Below the pieces are notes generated by a model that did no database searches, was not told the DNA's origin, and was given only the letters and a program-made list of their open reading frames with translations. From contig CAKUYQ010000024.1 of the NCBI GenBank assembly GCA_934717185.1, forward strand, positions 1 to 41,539: a DNA stretch of 41,539 nucleotides, written 5' to 3'. The stretch's first letter is position 1. Each line of letters opens with the position of its first letter. Both the position numbers and the translations under genes were made by a program. Shown piece by piece: positions 16,731-25,497 of this stretch. The stretch comes from an uncultured Bacteroidales bacterium (GTDB taxonomy: Bacteria > Bacteroidota > Bacteroidia > Bacteroidales > UBA932).

Positions 16731-17978
16731 CTACCCTACAATCCCCTCCTTAAACCTCTCCACAATATACCGCACATCATCATCCGTTACATACGGACCG
16801 CTCGGCAGACACAATCCCCTCTTGAACAACCCCTCGCTCACACCATTAACATACGCAACACAATCCCTGTACACAGGCTGCCTGTGCATAGGCTTCCACA
16901 AAGGCCGCGACTCAATCCCCGCCCTGTCCAAGAACACCCTCATAGCCTCAACATTGGCATTAGGCTCACAATCAGTATGCAACGAACCGCCACTATGGGT
17001 AACACCCGCGGCACCGCCAACAGCGCCACTCACAGCAACCTCATACGCATGCTCCTGCCCCTGTACCCTAACAGACGGGTCAATCACAACCGTATTCAAC
17101 CAGTAGTTGCTATCATACTCCGCAGAAGGATTCTCATGCAACACCACGCCATCAACACCCTTAAGCAGCTCCCTGTACAAACCGCATACATGCTTATGAT
17201 GCACAATATGCTCATTGGCAACAGTCATCTGCCCCCTGCCAATCCCCGCACAGATATTAGACATTCTGTAATTATACCCAATCTCCTCATGCTGATAATA
17301 TGGATACCCCTCCCTTGCCTGAGTAGCATACCACATAATCCGCTGTTTGGAAGCCATATCCTCACACACAAGCGCACCACCGCCGGAGGTAGTAATCATC
17401 TTGTTACCATTAAAAGACAACACCCCAAACCTGCCAAACGTACCAAGCACCTGCCCGTTGAAGCGGCTGCCAAACCCCTCAGCCGCATCCTCAATAACCG
17501 GAATCCCATACCTGTCTGCAATCTCCATAATCGCAGTAACATTATAAGGCATCCCATACAGAGCCACAGGTACAATAGCCTTAGGCTTCCTGCCTGTCTT
17601 GGCCATCCTATCCTTAATCGCCTCCTCCAACAGCTGCGGATCCATATTCCAACTATCACTCTCCGAATCCACAAACACAGGCTTTGCTCCAAGATAAACT
17701 ATAGGATGCGACGACGCACAAAAAGTAAAGCTCTGCACAATCACCTCATCACCGGGTCCAACACCGCAAGCCAACAGAGCTAAATGAACAGCCGCTGTTC
17801 CCGCCGATAGAGCCACCACCTCCTTCTGCTTTCCCACAAATCTCTTCAAATCCTCCTCAAACGCATTCACATTAGGCCCAAGAGGCACCACCCAATTGGT
17901 ATCAAAAGCCTCCTGAATATATCTCTGCTCCTGTCCGCTCATGTGAGCTAAACACAAATAAATTCTTTTCCGTTCCAT
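16731..17978 (-). CDS. PglE/LegC-type sugar aminotransferase (DegT/DnrJ/EryC1/StrS family)
   Basis: This PLP enzyme probably transaminates a UDP-4-keto-6-deoxy amino sugar. The N-terminus MERKRIYLCLAHMSGQEQ and NWVVPLGPNVNAFE match PglE-like enzymes. VIEDAAEGFGS holds the PLP-binding Asp, and FNGNKMITTSGGG carries the Schiff-base lysine near residue 192. ESRPLWKPMHRQPVY is the usual C-terminal signature. At 415 residues it is longer than typical, apparently because of a Gly/Ala/Ser-rich insertion around residues 303-337. It is the last gene of the locus and is less AT-rich than its upstream neighbours. With the PglD- and PglC-like genes it suggests a bacillosamine-like first sugar. Confidence 0.88.
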   Translation of the reverse strand: MERKRIYLCLAHMSGQEQRYIQEAFDTNWVVPLGPNVNAFEEDLKRFVGKQKEVVALSAGTAAVHLALLACGVGPGDEVIVQSFTFCASSHPIVYLGAKPVFVDSESDSWNMDPQLLEEAIKDRMAKTGRKPKAIVPVALYGMPYNVTAIMEIADRYGIPVIEDAAEGFGSRFNGQVLGTFGRFGVLSFNGNKMITTSGGGALVCEDMASKQRIMWYATQAREGYPYYQHEEIGYNYRMSNICAGIGRGQMTVANEHIVHHKHVCGLYRELLKGVDGVVLHENPSAEYDSNYWLNTVVIDPSVRVQGQEHAYEVAVSGAVGGAAGVTHSGGSLHTDCEPNANVEAMRVFLDRAGIESRPLWKPMHRQPVYRDCVAYVNGVSEGLFKRGLCLPSGPYVTDDDVRYIVERFKEGIVG

Positions 17979-18096
17979 AAGTTAGTAAAATATTATAGAT
18001 AAATATGTATGATGTAAAATACAATTTGTTAATAGCTTATCTGCTTAGGATATACCTTAAAAATTCTGTCTTTTCTTCCCGACAAATTAGAGATTA

Positions 18097-19065
18097 CTAT
18101 TCATTCTTAATAACCGAAACTATATAATCAATTTCATCCTTTCCATATCTTTGGTCAATAGTAATGGGTATTATATTACTTGCTATCCAATGTTCAAAAC
18201 TACCAGATGGATGTTCTTTAGAAATATATTCCCACCAATGACCTTGAAAATGCTTAGCCTTAAAAAGACGTTGAATACAATTCTTGTCTTCTACCACCAA
18301 TGGATAAACCATTGGAATGGTCTCTTCATCGTAATATTCTAGTGGATTTATTTGATTAATCTCCTTGAGTTTCTCATGAACATAAGCAAAATTATCACGC
18401 CTTTTGATACGTATTTTCCCATAATTTGTACCATCCAGAATAGTACGAGTTAATTTTGACATTTTCATTACAGGCTCATGATCAATGCGTGCTTCATTTA
18501 TTGAACGAGTCTCATAACTTTTGCCCTCACAACCATACTCTACACGAAGTAAAAGAAACGACGCAGTATCGCTTGAATAACACTGCGGGTATTCATTTAA
18601 ATTATTATTAGCGTTCTTTCCCACTACATAAGCTCCATCAGGCACACCTATAAATTTGCGGCAAGAATACACATTTAATGCATTTTTTACTGGTTTGCAG
18701 AAAAAGGCTTGGCAATTGTCAATAATGGGATGTTTTGTCATCCTTGCTAACATTGTCATTCTATTATGAGACATTATACCATAATAGTTTACGAATAAAA
18801 CAGCCTCATCATCATTTGGACGAAGATCTGTTGGATTCCAATTATAATCTGTGTGATAATACTTTACTACTATATTGTTAGATAATAACGTTTCACGGAT
18901 AGATTCACATTGGTAATAAGGAATCCATATAGCTTTGCAGCCGGTTAACTTAACAGAGTGCAAAATAGCGGAACGCCCTGTATTCAGCCTTGCTATACCT
19001 ACTTCGCCTTTATACCATTCCAGACCTTCATTAAACTGAAGTTCAATAAACGAACCTATCTCCAT
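18097..19065 (-). CDS. Short DegT-like PLP-dependent enzyme
   Basis: This 322-residue protein shows the fold-type I pattern of DegT aminotransferases in divergent form. A TGRSAILHSVKL segment opens the large domain, FVNYYGI leads to the PLP-ring Asp at D116 (IIDNCQAFF), and SCRKFIGVPDGAYVV contains a lysine (K137) that aligns with the Schiff-base lysine. It is about 50-90 residues shorter than classical members. The likely job is making an amino-sugar or amino-acid substituent for the polysaccharide; the substrate cannot be told. Its neighbours are an aldolase gene and the PglE-like gene. Base composition is AT-rich, like the middle of the locus. Confidence 0.65.
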   Translation of the reverse strand: MEIGSFIELQFNEGLEWYKGEVGIARLNTGRSAILHSVKLTGCKAIWIPYYQCESIRETLLSNNIVVKYYHTDYNWNPTDLRPNDDEAVLFVNYYGIMSHNRMTMLARMTKHPIIDNCQAFFCKPVKNALNVYSCRKFIGVPDGAYVVGKNANNNLNEYPQCYSSDTASFLLLRVEYGCEGKSYETRSINEARIDHEPVMKMSKLTRTILDGTNYGKIRIKRRDNFAYVHEKLKEINQINPLEYYDEETIPMVYPLVVEDKNCIQRLFKAKHFQGHWWEYISKEHPSGSFEHWIASNIIPITIDQRYGKDEIDYIVSVIKNE

Positions 19066-19162
19066 TTGTATTTAACTAATATAATACTAATTACACAAGG
19101 ATTTAATATAAAAAATGTGGAATGTTGAAATATTCTCATCTCTAATAAATGATGTATCAATA

Positions 19163-19993
19163 CTATGATTTCCTCGTCATTTTTTCAATCACAGCATCTA
19201 CAGCAGTATCTATCAATTTACGGTTTTCATTGTGTTCCTTTTGTGTCCAATTATCTATTTCTTTTAAGCGTACGAGCACCTTCTGTACCTCCTCTTTCAA
19301 ATTTATAACACGGGAATTAGCATCTACACCTGGCACTCCTTTAAATGTCCGACTTAAAATTACACTTTGAGAATCTAAACGCACATGTTCTCCTAAAATA
19401 TAGTCCGATGGTAGCATTCCCTCTCCTATTCTAGCAATACCACCAAAACCAAAAGGCATACCAACTTTATTGCATTTTTTAGCTATATATTCAACAAGTC
19501 CTCCGCTTAAGAGTTCAAACATAAAAGTTAGTCCCATGGAAATATGCAGATCATTAAGGCCAACAAAAACTTCATCAACTCCTGGTACTGCGAGAATTTT
19601 ATCTAAACGAGCCATAGCTGCTGCAGTTTCTATCATGACACAAACTTTTGCACGACCTTTTACATATTTGACATAGTTTTCCACATCATGTTGATCCATA
19701 ACCATTGGAAGCATTAATACGTCAGCTCCATAAGTAATGGATTTATTTACCTCCATTTCAGTATATGCTCCAATTGGATTTGTACGCACTAATAGTTCTG
19801 ATTTATTTACGACTTTTCGTATAGAGGGTAGTATTTCTATACTGTTATGACTCAATACTGTGTTCCTTCCATGCTGTCTTTCAGCTTTACCGACATATTC
19901 CATATCAAAGAATATACGGTCTACACCTGCTTCTTGAGCCTTATTTGCCGATTCCGCATCATCGCATAGAATCATAAGTTTTAGATGTCTCAT
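19163..19993 (-). CDS. HpcH/HpaI-family aldolase or citrate-lyase-like protein
   Basis: This 276-residue protein has the HpcH/HpaI class II aldolase pattern. RIFFDMEYV comes near the start. R70 (LLVRTNPIG) and YGADVLMLPMV follow, then the metal-binding Glu E122 (VCVMIETAAAM) and Asp D148 (VFVGLNDLHIS). Such enzymes make or break carbon-carbon bonds of 2-keto acids such as pyruvate. Their presence in a capsule locus is uncommon and suggests building an acidic or branched substituent. It is followed by the short PLP enzyme 97 bases on. The last 40 residues are charged and helical. The exact substrates are unknown. Confidence 0.75.
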   Translation of the reverse strand: MRHLKLMILCDDAESANKAQEAGVDRIFFDMEYVGKAERQHGRNTVLSHNSIEILPSIRKVVNKSELLVRTNPIGAYTEMEVNKSITYGADVLMLPMVMDQHDVENYVKYVKGRAKVCVMIETAAAMARLDKILAVPGVDEVFVGLNDLHISMGLTFMFELLSGGLVEYIAKKCNKVGMPFGFGGIARIGEGMLPSDYILGEHVRLDSQSVILSRTFKGVPGVDANSRVINLKEEVQKVLVRLKEIDNWTQKEHNENRKLIDTAVDAVIEKMTRKS

Positions 19994-20229
19994 ATGAAAA
20001 TATTATTGATAAAGTATACTTTATAGTGATTTACGTTTACTTTAGGCTTTGGATATCCTTTGTAGCTATTTTGACGAGCCATTTGAAGTATGCTCGTTGA
20101 TGCCATTTATAAAGTTTGTATTTTATACTTTTTAAATAATTTACTAGTATACAATAGTTAGCAATTACACATTACTAAATCATGGGAGGAAAGGTTTGCT
20201 GAAAGTGAATTAATGTTTTGAACCCCAAT

Positions 20230-20847
20230 CTATAATTCATTATTTCTAACAACCTTACAAGGATTGCCGTAGGCTACCATGTTATCGGGAATATTGTGTA
20301 CAACAACACTTCCTGCGCCTATTAGACAGTTTTTACCAATCTTTATACCTTGAATAATACATGTGCCAACGCCTATCCAAGTGGTATCTCCAATGAGTAC
20401 ATTCCCGCTGATGTGAGTTCCCGGAGCAATATGACAATAATCTCCTATGACGCATTCATGGTCAATACTTGCACCTGTATTTATAATGCAGTGCTTCCCT
20501 ATCACTGCATCGGCATTGATAACAGCCCCTGCCATAACTACGGTTCCCTCACCAATCTTTGCTGAAGGACTTATGATTGCAGATGGGTGAATTGTTGTTA
20601 TAAATTTCAATTCTTTCTTGTCCCTTTTTGCTATGGCCATTAGCTTTTTAACCATAGCTTTGCGAGTATGATTATTACCTATACTCACAATTATTGGAGA
20701 TAACCCAACTGCATTATGTAGTACAGGAGATCCTGCACACTCTTTTAGATTTAGGTTATCATCCACAAAAGAGGTTACAAGTTTACCATTAGCTTGTAAA
20801 ATTTCTTTAATCACCTTTCCGTGACCACTTGCACCAAACAAGTACAC
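20230..20847 (-). CDS. PglD/NeuD-type sugar O/N-acetyltransferase
   Basis: This 205-residue protein has an N-terminal Rossmann-like nucleotide-sugar-binding part (FGASGHGKVIKEIL) and a C-terminal left-handed beta-helix of hexapeptide repeats (IGKHCIINTGASIDHECVIG onward). The histidine in SIDHECV corresponds to the catalytic base of PglD. The end VAYGNPCKVVR is typical. It would acetylate the 4-amino group produced by the PglE-like enzyme at 16731-17978. It lies 16 bases after the PglC-like sugar transferase, as in many bacillosamine-type clusters. Confidence 0.88.
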   Translation of the reverse strand: MYLFGASGHGKVIKEILQANGKLVTSFVDDNLNLKECAGSPVLHNAVGLSPIIVSIGNNHTRKAMVKKLMAIAKRDKKELKFITTIHPSAIISPSAKIGEGTVVMAGAVINADAVIGKHCIINTGASIDHECVIGDYCHIAPGTHISGNVLIGDTTWIGVGTCIIQGIKIGKNCLIGAGSVVVHNIPDNMVAYGNPCKVVRNNEL

Positions 20848-20863
20848 CTATGCTTCTCCTGTT

Positions 20864-21478
20864 TTAATTGTGTCCATTGAAATATTCCATTGTTGCCGAC
20901 TTGTCAGTTGTGGTATTAATATCCTCACGACAGAGCACCTTCTTTATCGTTATGAATATAATCTTCAAATCAGTCGACAAAGAACAGTGGTCAACATACC
21001 ACACATCAAGTTTGAACTTTTCCGTCCATGATATTGCATTTCGTCCATGACACTGTGCCCAACCGCTTATCCCTGGTCTTATCTCATGGCGGCGAGCTTG
21101 TTCTTTGCTATATAGTGGAAGGTATTGCACCAAAAGTGGACGAGGACCAATCAATGCCATGTCACCTTTAAGTACATTGACCAACTGCGGTAATTCATCA
21201 ATGGAGGTAGAGCGTATAAATAATCCCACCTTTGTCAGACGATCTGCATCTGGCAGCAGATTGCCATCCTTATCCGTTTCGTCCGTCATAGTTTTGAACT
21301 TTATTACCTTGAAAATTTTCTCATCTTTTCCTGGTCGTTCCTGAAAGAAGAAAGCTCCAGCACCTTTGTTGGCAAAGTGTAGCCAAATGGTTACAGCAAA
21401 GAGAATTGGACTGATACAGACCAGCACCACAAGTGCAATAAAAAAATCAATGAATCGCTTGAAAAAATGTTTGTACAT
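20864..21478 (-). CDS. PglC-like initiating phosphosugar transferase
   Basis: This protein of about 204 residues is a monotopic phosphoglycosyl transferase that puts the first sugar phosphate onto undecaprenyl phosphate. One N-terminal membrane helix (FIDFFIALVVLVCISPILFA) precedes the cytoplasmic catalytic part. That part holds ERPGKDEKIFKVIKFKTMTD, STSIDELPQL, IGPRPLLVQYLP and the closing RPGISGWAQ motif. I chose the ATG at 21478; a TTG two codons upstream is less likely. Its pairing with PglD- and PglE-like genes suggests a diacetamido-trideoxy sugar as first residue. No PglF-type dehydratase is present in the window. Confidence 0.9.
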   Translation of the reverse strand: MYKHFFKRFIDFFIALVVLVCISPILFAVTIWLHFANKGAGAFFFQERPGKDEKIFKVIKFKTMTDETDKDGNLLPDADRLTKVGLFIRSTSIDELPQLVNVLKGDMALIGPRPLLVQYLPLYSKEQARRHEIRPGISGWAQCHGRNAISWTEKFKLDVWYVDHCSLSTDLKIIFITIKKVLCREDINTTTDKSATMEYFNGHN

Positions 21479-21934
21479 AAGCAAAACTTACTACTTCACT
21501 ATTTTATTGCTGGTATTTGGGTTACATTATAACAATATCTATTAAAACTGTTTTTACGGTTTTCCGTATGCTGTTTATTAGTCCATTGATCAACTTCATT
21601 CATGCGATTATGCACTTTCTATACCATTTAAGATAGATTGGTTTTGTGTGCATTATGTTAACTCCTACTACTTCCTTAAAGGTTTTGCTTAATCATAAAA
21701 GTTGTTCTCAAACGAGCATATTAATTAAGGAAATAGTTTGATGGTAAATAGCCATTTCCATTTTTTAACACTTTGTGCTTTGCAGAAATATTGCCAATGT
21801 TGTTATTCAATTTCACCGTATTGCGTCTGTATTGGCACTCTACTTTTATTCCATTCAAGATCATGGAAAACTATGTCTATTCTATCGTTTTGAGCTTCTG
21901 TTGCCAAAATTATTAACTTTATACACTTCATATC
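21479..21934 (-). other. 456-base AT-rich gap without a recognisable gene
   Basis: I see no coding frame with a credible start and no known motif on either strand. A TAATTTTG box (complement near 21905-21912) occurs but lacks a -33 partner. The length is unusual inside an otherwise tightly packed operon and may mark a cassette junction. Confidence 0.5.
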
Positions 21935-23083
21935 CTATAGAATTTTGTTCATTAAACTCATTCTGTGTTCGTAGGTCAATTTTAGCATACGTTGCCGATT
22001 AAATAGTTCCTCGCAGCGTTTACGTCCGGCTACTGCCATCTGCTTCATTCGCTCCTTGTCTGAAAGCATCTGTTTAAGTCCTTCATAAAGAGATTCGGCA
22101 TTACGAGGCTGTACAAGAATGCCAGTTTCCCCTTCCCTAATTACCTCAGAAGGCCCTGGTATATCCGTAGTAACCACAGCTAACTGCATTGCCATTGCTT
22201 CCTGAATTACCATTGAGAAACCTTCTCTGTAGGATGGGTGAGCCAATACATCACAAGCGGCCATATACTTGTTCACTTCATTGGTATATCCAATGAATAT
22301 AACGCATTCGCGCTTTGTGACGGGAATAAGCCAATCTGGAATCTCGCACTCAATCTCGCCAATTATCATCAAAACAATATCCTCACGTTCTTTTTCAAGA
22401 CGGTCGAAAGCCTCCAGCAGTTCAAAACTGCCCTTGTCACGGCTCAATCTACCTACAGAACAAATCACCAGTTTATTCTTAAGTATAGGATATTGCGCCA
22501 AGACAGCATCCTTATATTCAAGTTTATGACTTAAATCATATTTTGAGATGTCCACGCCAATCGTTCCTCCATTGCCGATAATTTTGGCCTTGTCTACATT
22601 ATAAAGGCCTTCACTAACTGCGTACTCCAAGTTCTTGTAGCTTGCAGAACAGATATCCGTAGAGAGTTTACAGGTTAGATGCTCCAATGTTTTTAGGACT
22701 TTGCGCATCATTCCAGAATTGCCAACATAGCGTATACCCCATTGGCAATACAGACGCACAGGTACTCTAGCCATCCATGCACCAATAGACGCAAACAGAC
22801 TTGCATTTGGGGTGGCATATTGTACGAAGTCAAACTTTTCACGTTTGAAGAAAGCACGAAATCGCCAAGGCATAATTAGCAGGTCTGCTACACTTATGCC
22901 CCTTTTCATAGGCATATCAACATATCGGAATGCATCTCCTTTTACTTTTCGTACATTTGTTGTGTTAGAGCAGACCAATGTCACTTCGTAGCCTTTTTCT
23001 ACAAACTGATACATGGCATCTGCTACAAATGCTATATGTGTTATGTCAATAGTGGTGATACAACACATTTTTTTCTTTTTCAT
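21935..23083 (-). CDS. Glycosyltransferase, GT4 family
   Basis: This 382-residue GT-B enzyme has the GT4 C-terminal domain. VICSVGRLSRDKGSFELLEAF precedes the glycine-rich acceptor region, and HPSYREGFSMVIQEAMAMQLAVVTTD carries the E-x7-E pair that binds the nucleotide sugar. The N-terminal half holds the second Rossmann-like domain. The ATG at 23083 was chosen over an adjacent TTG at 23086. It presumably adds one sugar of the repeat unit on the inner membrane. Donor and linkage cannot be predicted from the sequence. Confidence 0.9.
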   Translation of the reverse strand: MKKKKMCCITTIDITHIAFVADAMYQFVEKGYEVTLVCSNTTNVRKVKGDAFRYVDMPMKRGISVADLLIMPWRFRAFFKREKFDFVQYATPNASLFASIGAWMARVPVRLYCQWGIRYVGNSGMMRKVLKTLEHLTCKLSTDICSASYKNLEYAVSEGLYNVDKAKIIGNGGTIGVDISKYDLSHKLEYKDAVLAQYPILKNKLVICSVGRLSRDKGSFELLEAFDRLEKEREDIVLMIIGEIECEIPDWLIPVTKRECVIFIGYTNEVNKYMAACDVLAHPSYREGFSMVIQEAMAMQLAVVTTDIPGPSEVIREGETGILVQPRNAESLYEGLKQMLSDKERMKQMAVAGRKRCEELFNRQRMLKLTYEHRMSLMNKIL

Positions 23084-23124
23084 CAATTAATTTTTAACTA
23101 TTGATTCAAATTATTATTCAATTT

Positions 23125-24435
23125 TCATTTTATAGCGTTGCACATAGTTTCAACGAAACGTTGGTTCATCATATTCTTCTCATGATTGCGAACTGCACAA
23201 TTGAAAGCTTTTTCTCCATATTGATTAACAAGTTCTGGATGTTCCACAATTCGCTTTACCTGCTCCAAAATATCCTTTTGAGAGTGTGCTATTAAAGCAG
23301 AATCATTGCGAACGAAATAGTCTATAGGAGCAATATAGTCCTTACCTATAGCCAACACGCACTTTCCATTTGAGATATAGTCAGTAATCTTAGTAGAGAA
23401 AGAGAGTTTAGCTGCATTCGCCTCTTTGCCCTCTAAAGCCTCAGCAAAGATGACCACATCAGCCTCCTGTTGCACGTGGTGAACTTCTTCACGACTGATA
23501 CGTCCACAGAAGTGTGCGGCCTTGTTGTTGATACGTTTGCGAATTTTATTATTAGGCTCTGTTTGAGAGTAGATATACATCTCTGCCCTCATCTCTCCAT
23601 ATTGTATGTTTATCTCATTGATAACATCTGCTACCAAGGCCAATGTCTTGTCGCGACCGATAATCATGCTACCCGTGTAAACAAATTTAAGTGGATGGTT
23701 TGTTTTATGATGTTGATAGCTTTTTCCCGTAAAGTCTATGTACTTGGTCAGTATTTTGCTATTTGTGCCGAAACGGATGTCTGTATCTTCTTTCTCCTTC
23801 TCCACTATCACAAACATATCTTTGCAACCACGAGCAAGTGGCCCAACATGATGACGTAGCCAAAAGCGATGGATATATTGAAAAATTGTTTGACAGGAGT
23901 CATAACTATAGTTATCGTCTGCCAAATAGCATACAGTTGGTTTGCCTGTTAGTTTAGCGATATAACGCTGGATGCGTCCAATGTATGCATTAGGATAGAT
24001 CGGCACAAAGATTATATCAGGATTGAAGTCTTGCACAAATTTTCTCAATGCATGAGTCTTCCATTGTCCTAGTTTCCAAACTATCTCACGCATCAATCGC
24101 ATTAATGACGAGTTGGTTTTGTGTGCTTTTATATAACGTGAATGTTCCTCCTCCACGTCTTTATTCTTAACAGAATCTGCTACTGGTGTATTTTCTACTA
24201 CATGACCTACCTTCATCCAAGGTTTGAGTACGCTTCGAACTATTTGGTTCTCACTAATCTGAAAATAGTGATGGCAGACCTCTGTATTTGGCATATCAGC
24301 ACGCACATACACCAATGCTAGACGTTCCGTATCCCAACAACGGAAAATATCCATCAAGGTATGGGCAGTGCCATCCTCACGCCAGGCATTGATGCCAATC
24401 ACCAATACCTTGGGTAACTTTTTGTCGTTGTTCAT
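23125..24435 (-). CDS. GT4-like glycosyltransferase
   Basis: This 436-residue protein looks like a GT-B glycosyltransferase. LVIGINAWREDGTAHTLMDIF is an N-terminal Rossmann start. FVYTGSMIIGRDKTLALVADVI opens the donor-binding domain, and KITDYISNGKCVLAIG is the usual C-terminal motif. The classical E-x7-E is not evident in standard form. Its ATG lies one base past the stop of the acyltransferase gene, so the two are probably translated together. Which sugar it transfers is unknown. Confidence 0.8.
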   Translation of the reverse strand: MNNDKKLPKVLVIGINAWREDGTAHTLMDIFRCWDTERLALVYVRADMPNTEVCHHYFQISENQIVRSVLKPWMKVGHVVENTPVADSVKNKDVEEEHSRYIKAHKTNSSLMRLMREIVWKLGQWKTHALRKFVQDFNPDIIFVPIYPNAYIGRIQRYIAKLTGKPTVCYLADDNYSYDSCQTIFQYIHRFWLRHHVGPLARGCKDMFVIVEKEKEDTDIRFGTNSKILTKYIDFTGKSYQHHKTNHPLKFVYTGSMIIGRDKTLALVADVINEINIQYGEMRAEMYIYSQTEPNNKIRKRINNKAAHFCGRISREEVHHVQQEADVVIFAEALEGKEANAAKLSFSTKITDYISNGKCVLAIGKDYIAPIDYFVRNDSALIAHSQKDILEQVKRIVEHPELVNQYGEKAFNCAVRNHEKNMMNQRFVETMCNAIK

Positions 24436-24436
24436 A

Positions 24437-25486
24437 TTACCAAAGTATCTTTAAAAATTTATATTTAGCAGAAAGATGCTCCACCGCAATTGAAAATACA
24501 AGAGTCATAGTCACGAACAGCAGGAATATGTAAGGTTGTGACCAAGCCATAATAATCTCTTTTACACAAATCGGCAACACACCAGGAACTGCAGACAGAA
24601 AAAGTCTTTGTCCAAGGAATATGAGTATACTAAGATTTCTACAATGTGTCCAGATAGACTTTTGCTTAATGTCGGTCTTGACCAATGCATTCATCATGAA
24701 GAAAATTGCAGGAGCCATAAAAAAACCCATATCTGTTGCACTACTCAACTTGAAGCGAAGGATACAGAAAGCCTCAACAATAAATGCTCCACAGAAGAAA
24801 AGCATAGCTAAATAGGAAATATTACGAGAAATCTTAGCCCCCATACCATCAGCTATCAGAATGCCAATGAACACATATGGAGCTCCATTGAACACACCGT
24901 TGCGCCAAGTAATGAATACATCCATATACCAATCTTGGAACGAAGCAATGATAGGTATATGTGACAGGATATTTGTATAACTACCAAATAGATTACCTAT
25001 CACAAACAATATAATCATAATTATCCACAGAATTAGCTTACTGGCGTACCGCTGCAACCAATAGCATATGCTTACTCCCACCCATAATGCAGGTAAAAAC
25101 CAGATTGTAGCGTAGGTAGAGTAAACAACACTACGATGCAAGTATATTAGCGGTTGACTGAGATTAAGACCATCTGAATACCATCTTGCAAAAACAAAGC
25201 AGAAGTATATAAGCGTCCATATTAGATACATGCTCCCTATGCGTAATGACCATTTCTTATAATACTCTTTTTGCATCTTTCGGGAACTCAATGTGTCTAA
25301 TTTGGAGAAAAACAAAAATGCAGAACAAGTAAAGAAAAATGGCACTGCAAAATTACCTAATCCAAAGAATGCATGAACAAGCCCCGTTGAGTGTGCCCAC
25401 TCATTGCTGGTATGCTGAGTGAGAATCAGCATAGCCATGATAAACTTCATAATATCCAGCGAAGGATAGATTTTTTTTTCAGCCAT
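24437..25486 (-). CDS. Acyltransferase family 3 membrane protein
   Basis: This 349-residue integral membrane protein has about ten hydrophobic segments. The first contains the AT3 motif with the conserved histidine H25 (LDIMKFIMAMLILTQHTSNEW). Family members such as OafA and WecH move acetyl groups across or at the membrane onto sugars. A role in O-acetylating the polysaccharide repeat is likely. It follows the dehydrogenase-like gene after 11 bases and precedes the glycosyltransferase by one base. Confidence 0.88.
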   Translation of the reverse strand: MAEKKIYPSLDIMKFIMAMLILTQHTSNEWAHSTGLVHAFFGLGNFAVPFFFTCSAFLFFSKLDTLSSRKMQKEYYKKWSLRIGSMYLIWTLIYFCFVFARWYSDGLNLSQPLIYLHRSVVYSTYATIWFLPALWVGVSICYWLQRYASKLILWIIMIILFVIGNLFGSYTNILSHIPIIASFQDWYMDVFITWRNGVFNGAPYVFIGILIADGMGAKISRNISYLAMLFFCGAFIVEAFCILRFKLSSATDMGFFMAPAIFFMMNALVKTDIKQKSIWTHCRNLSILIFLGQRLFLSAVPGVLPICVKEIIMAWSQPYIFLLFVTMTLVFSIAVEHLSAKYKFLKILW

Positions 25487-25497
25487 TATATTGTAAG

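Noticed and set aside
16704..17783. Long plus-strand open frame opposite the aminotransferase gene
   Set aside because: It is exactly antisense to a well-supported DegT-family gene. It encodes an implausible Pro/His/Asn-rich protein with no motif, so it is a shadow of the less AT-rich composition there.
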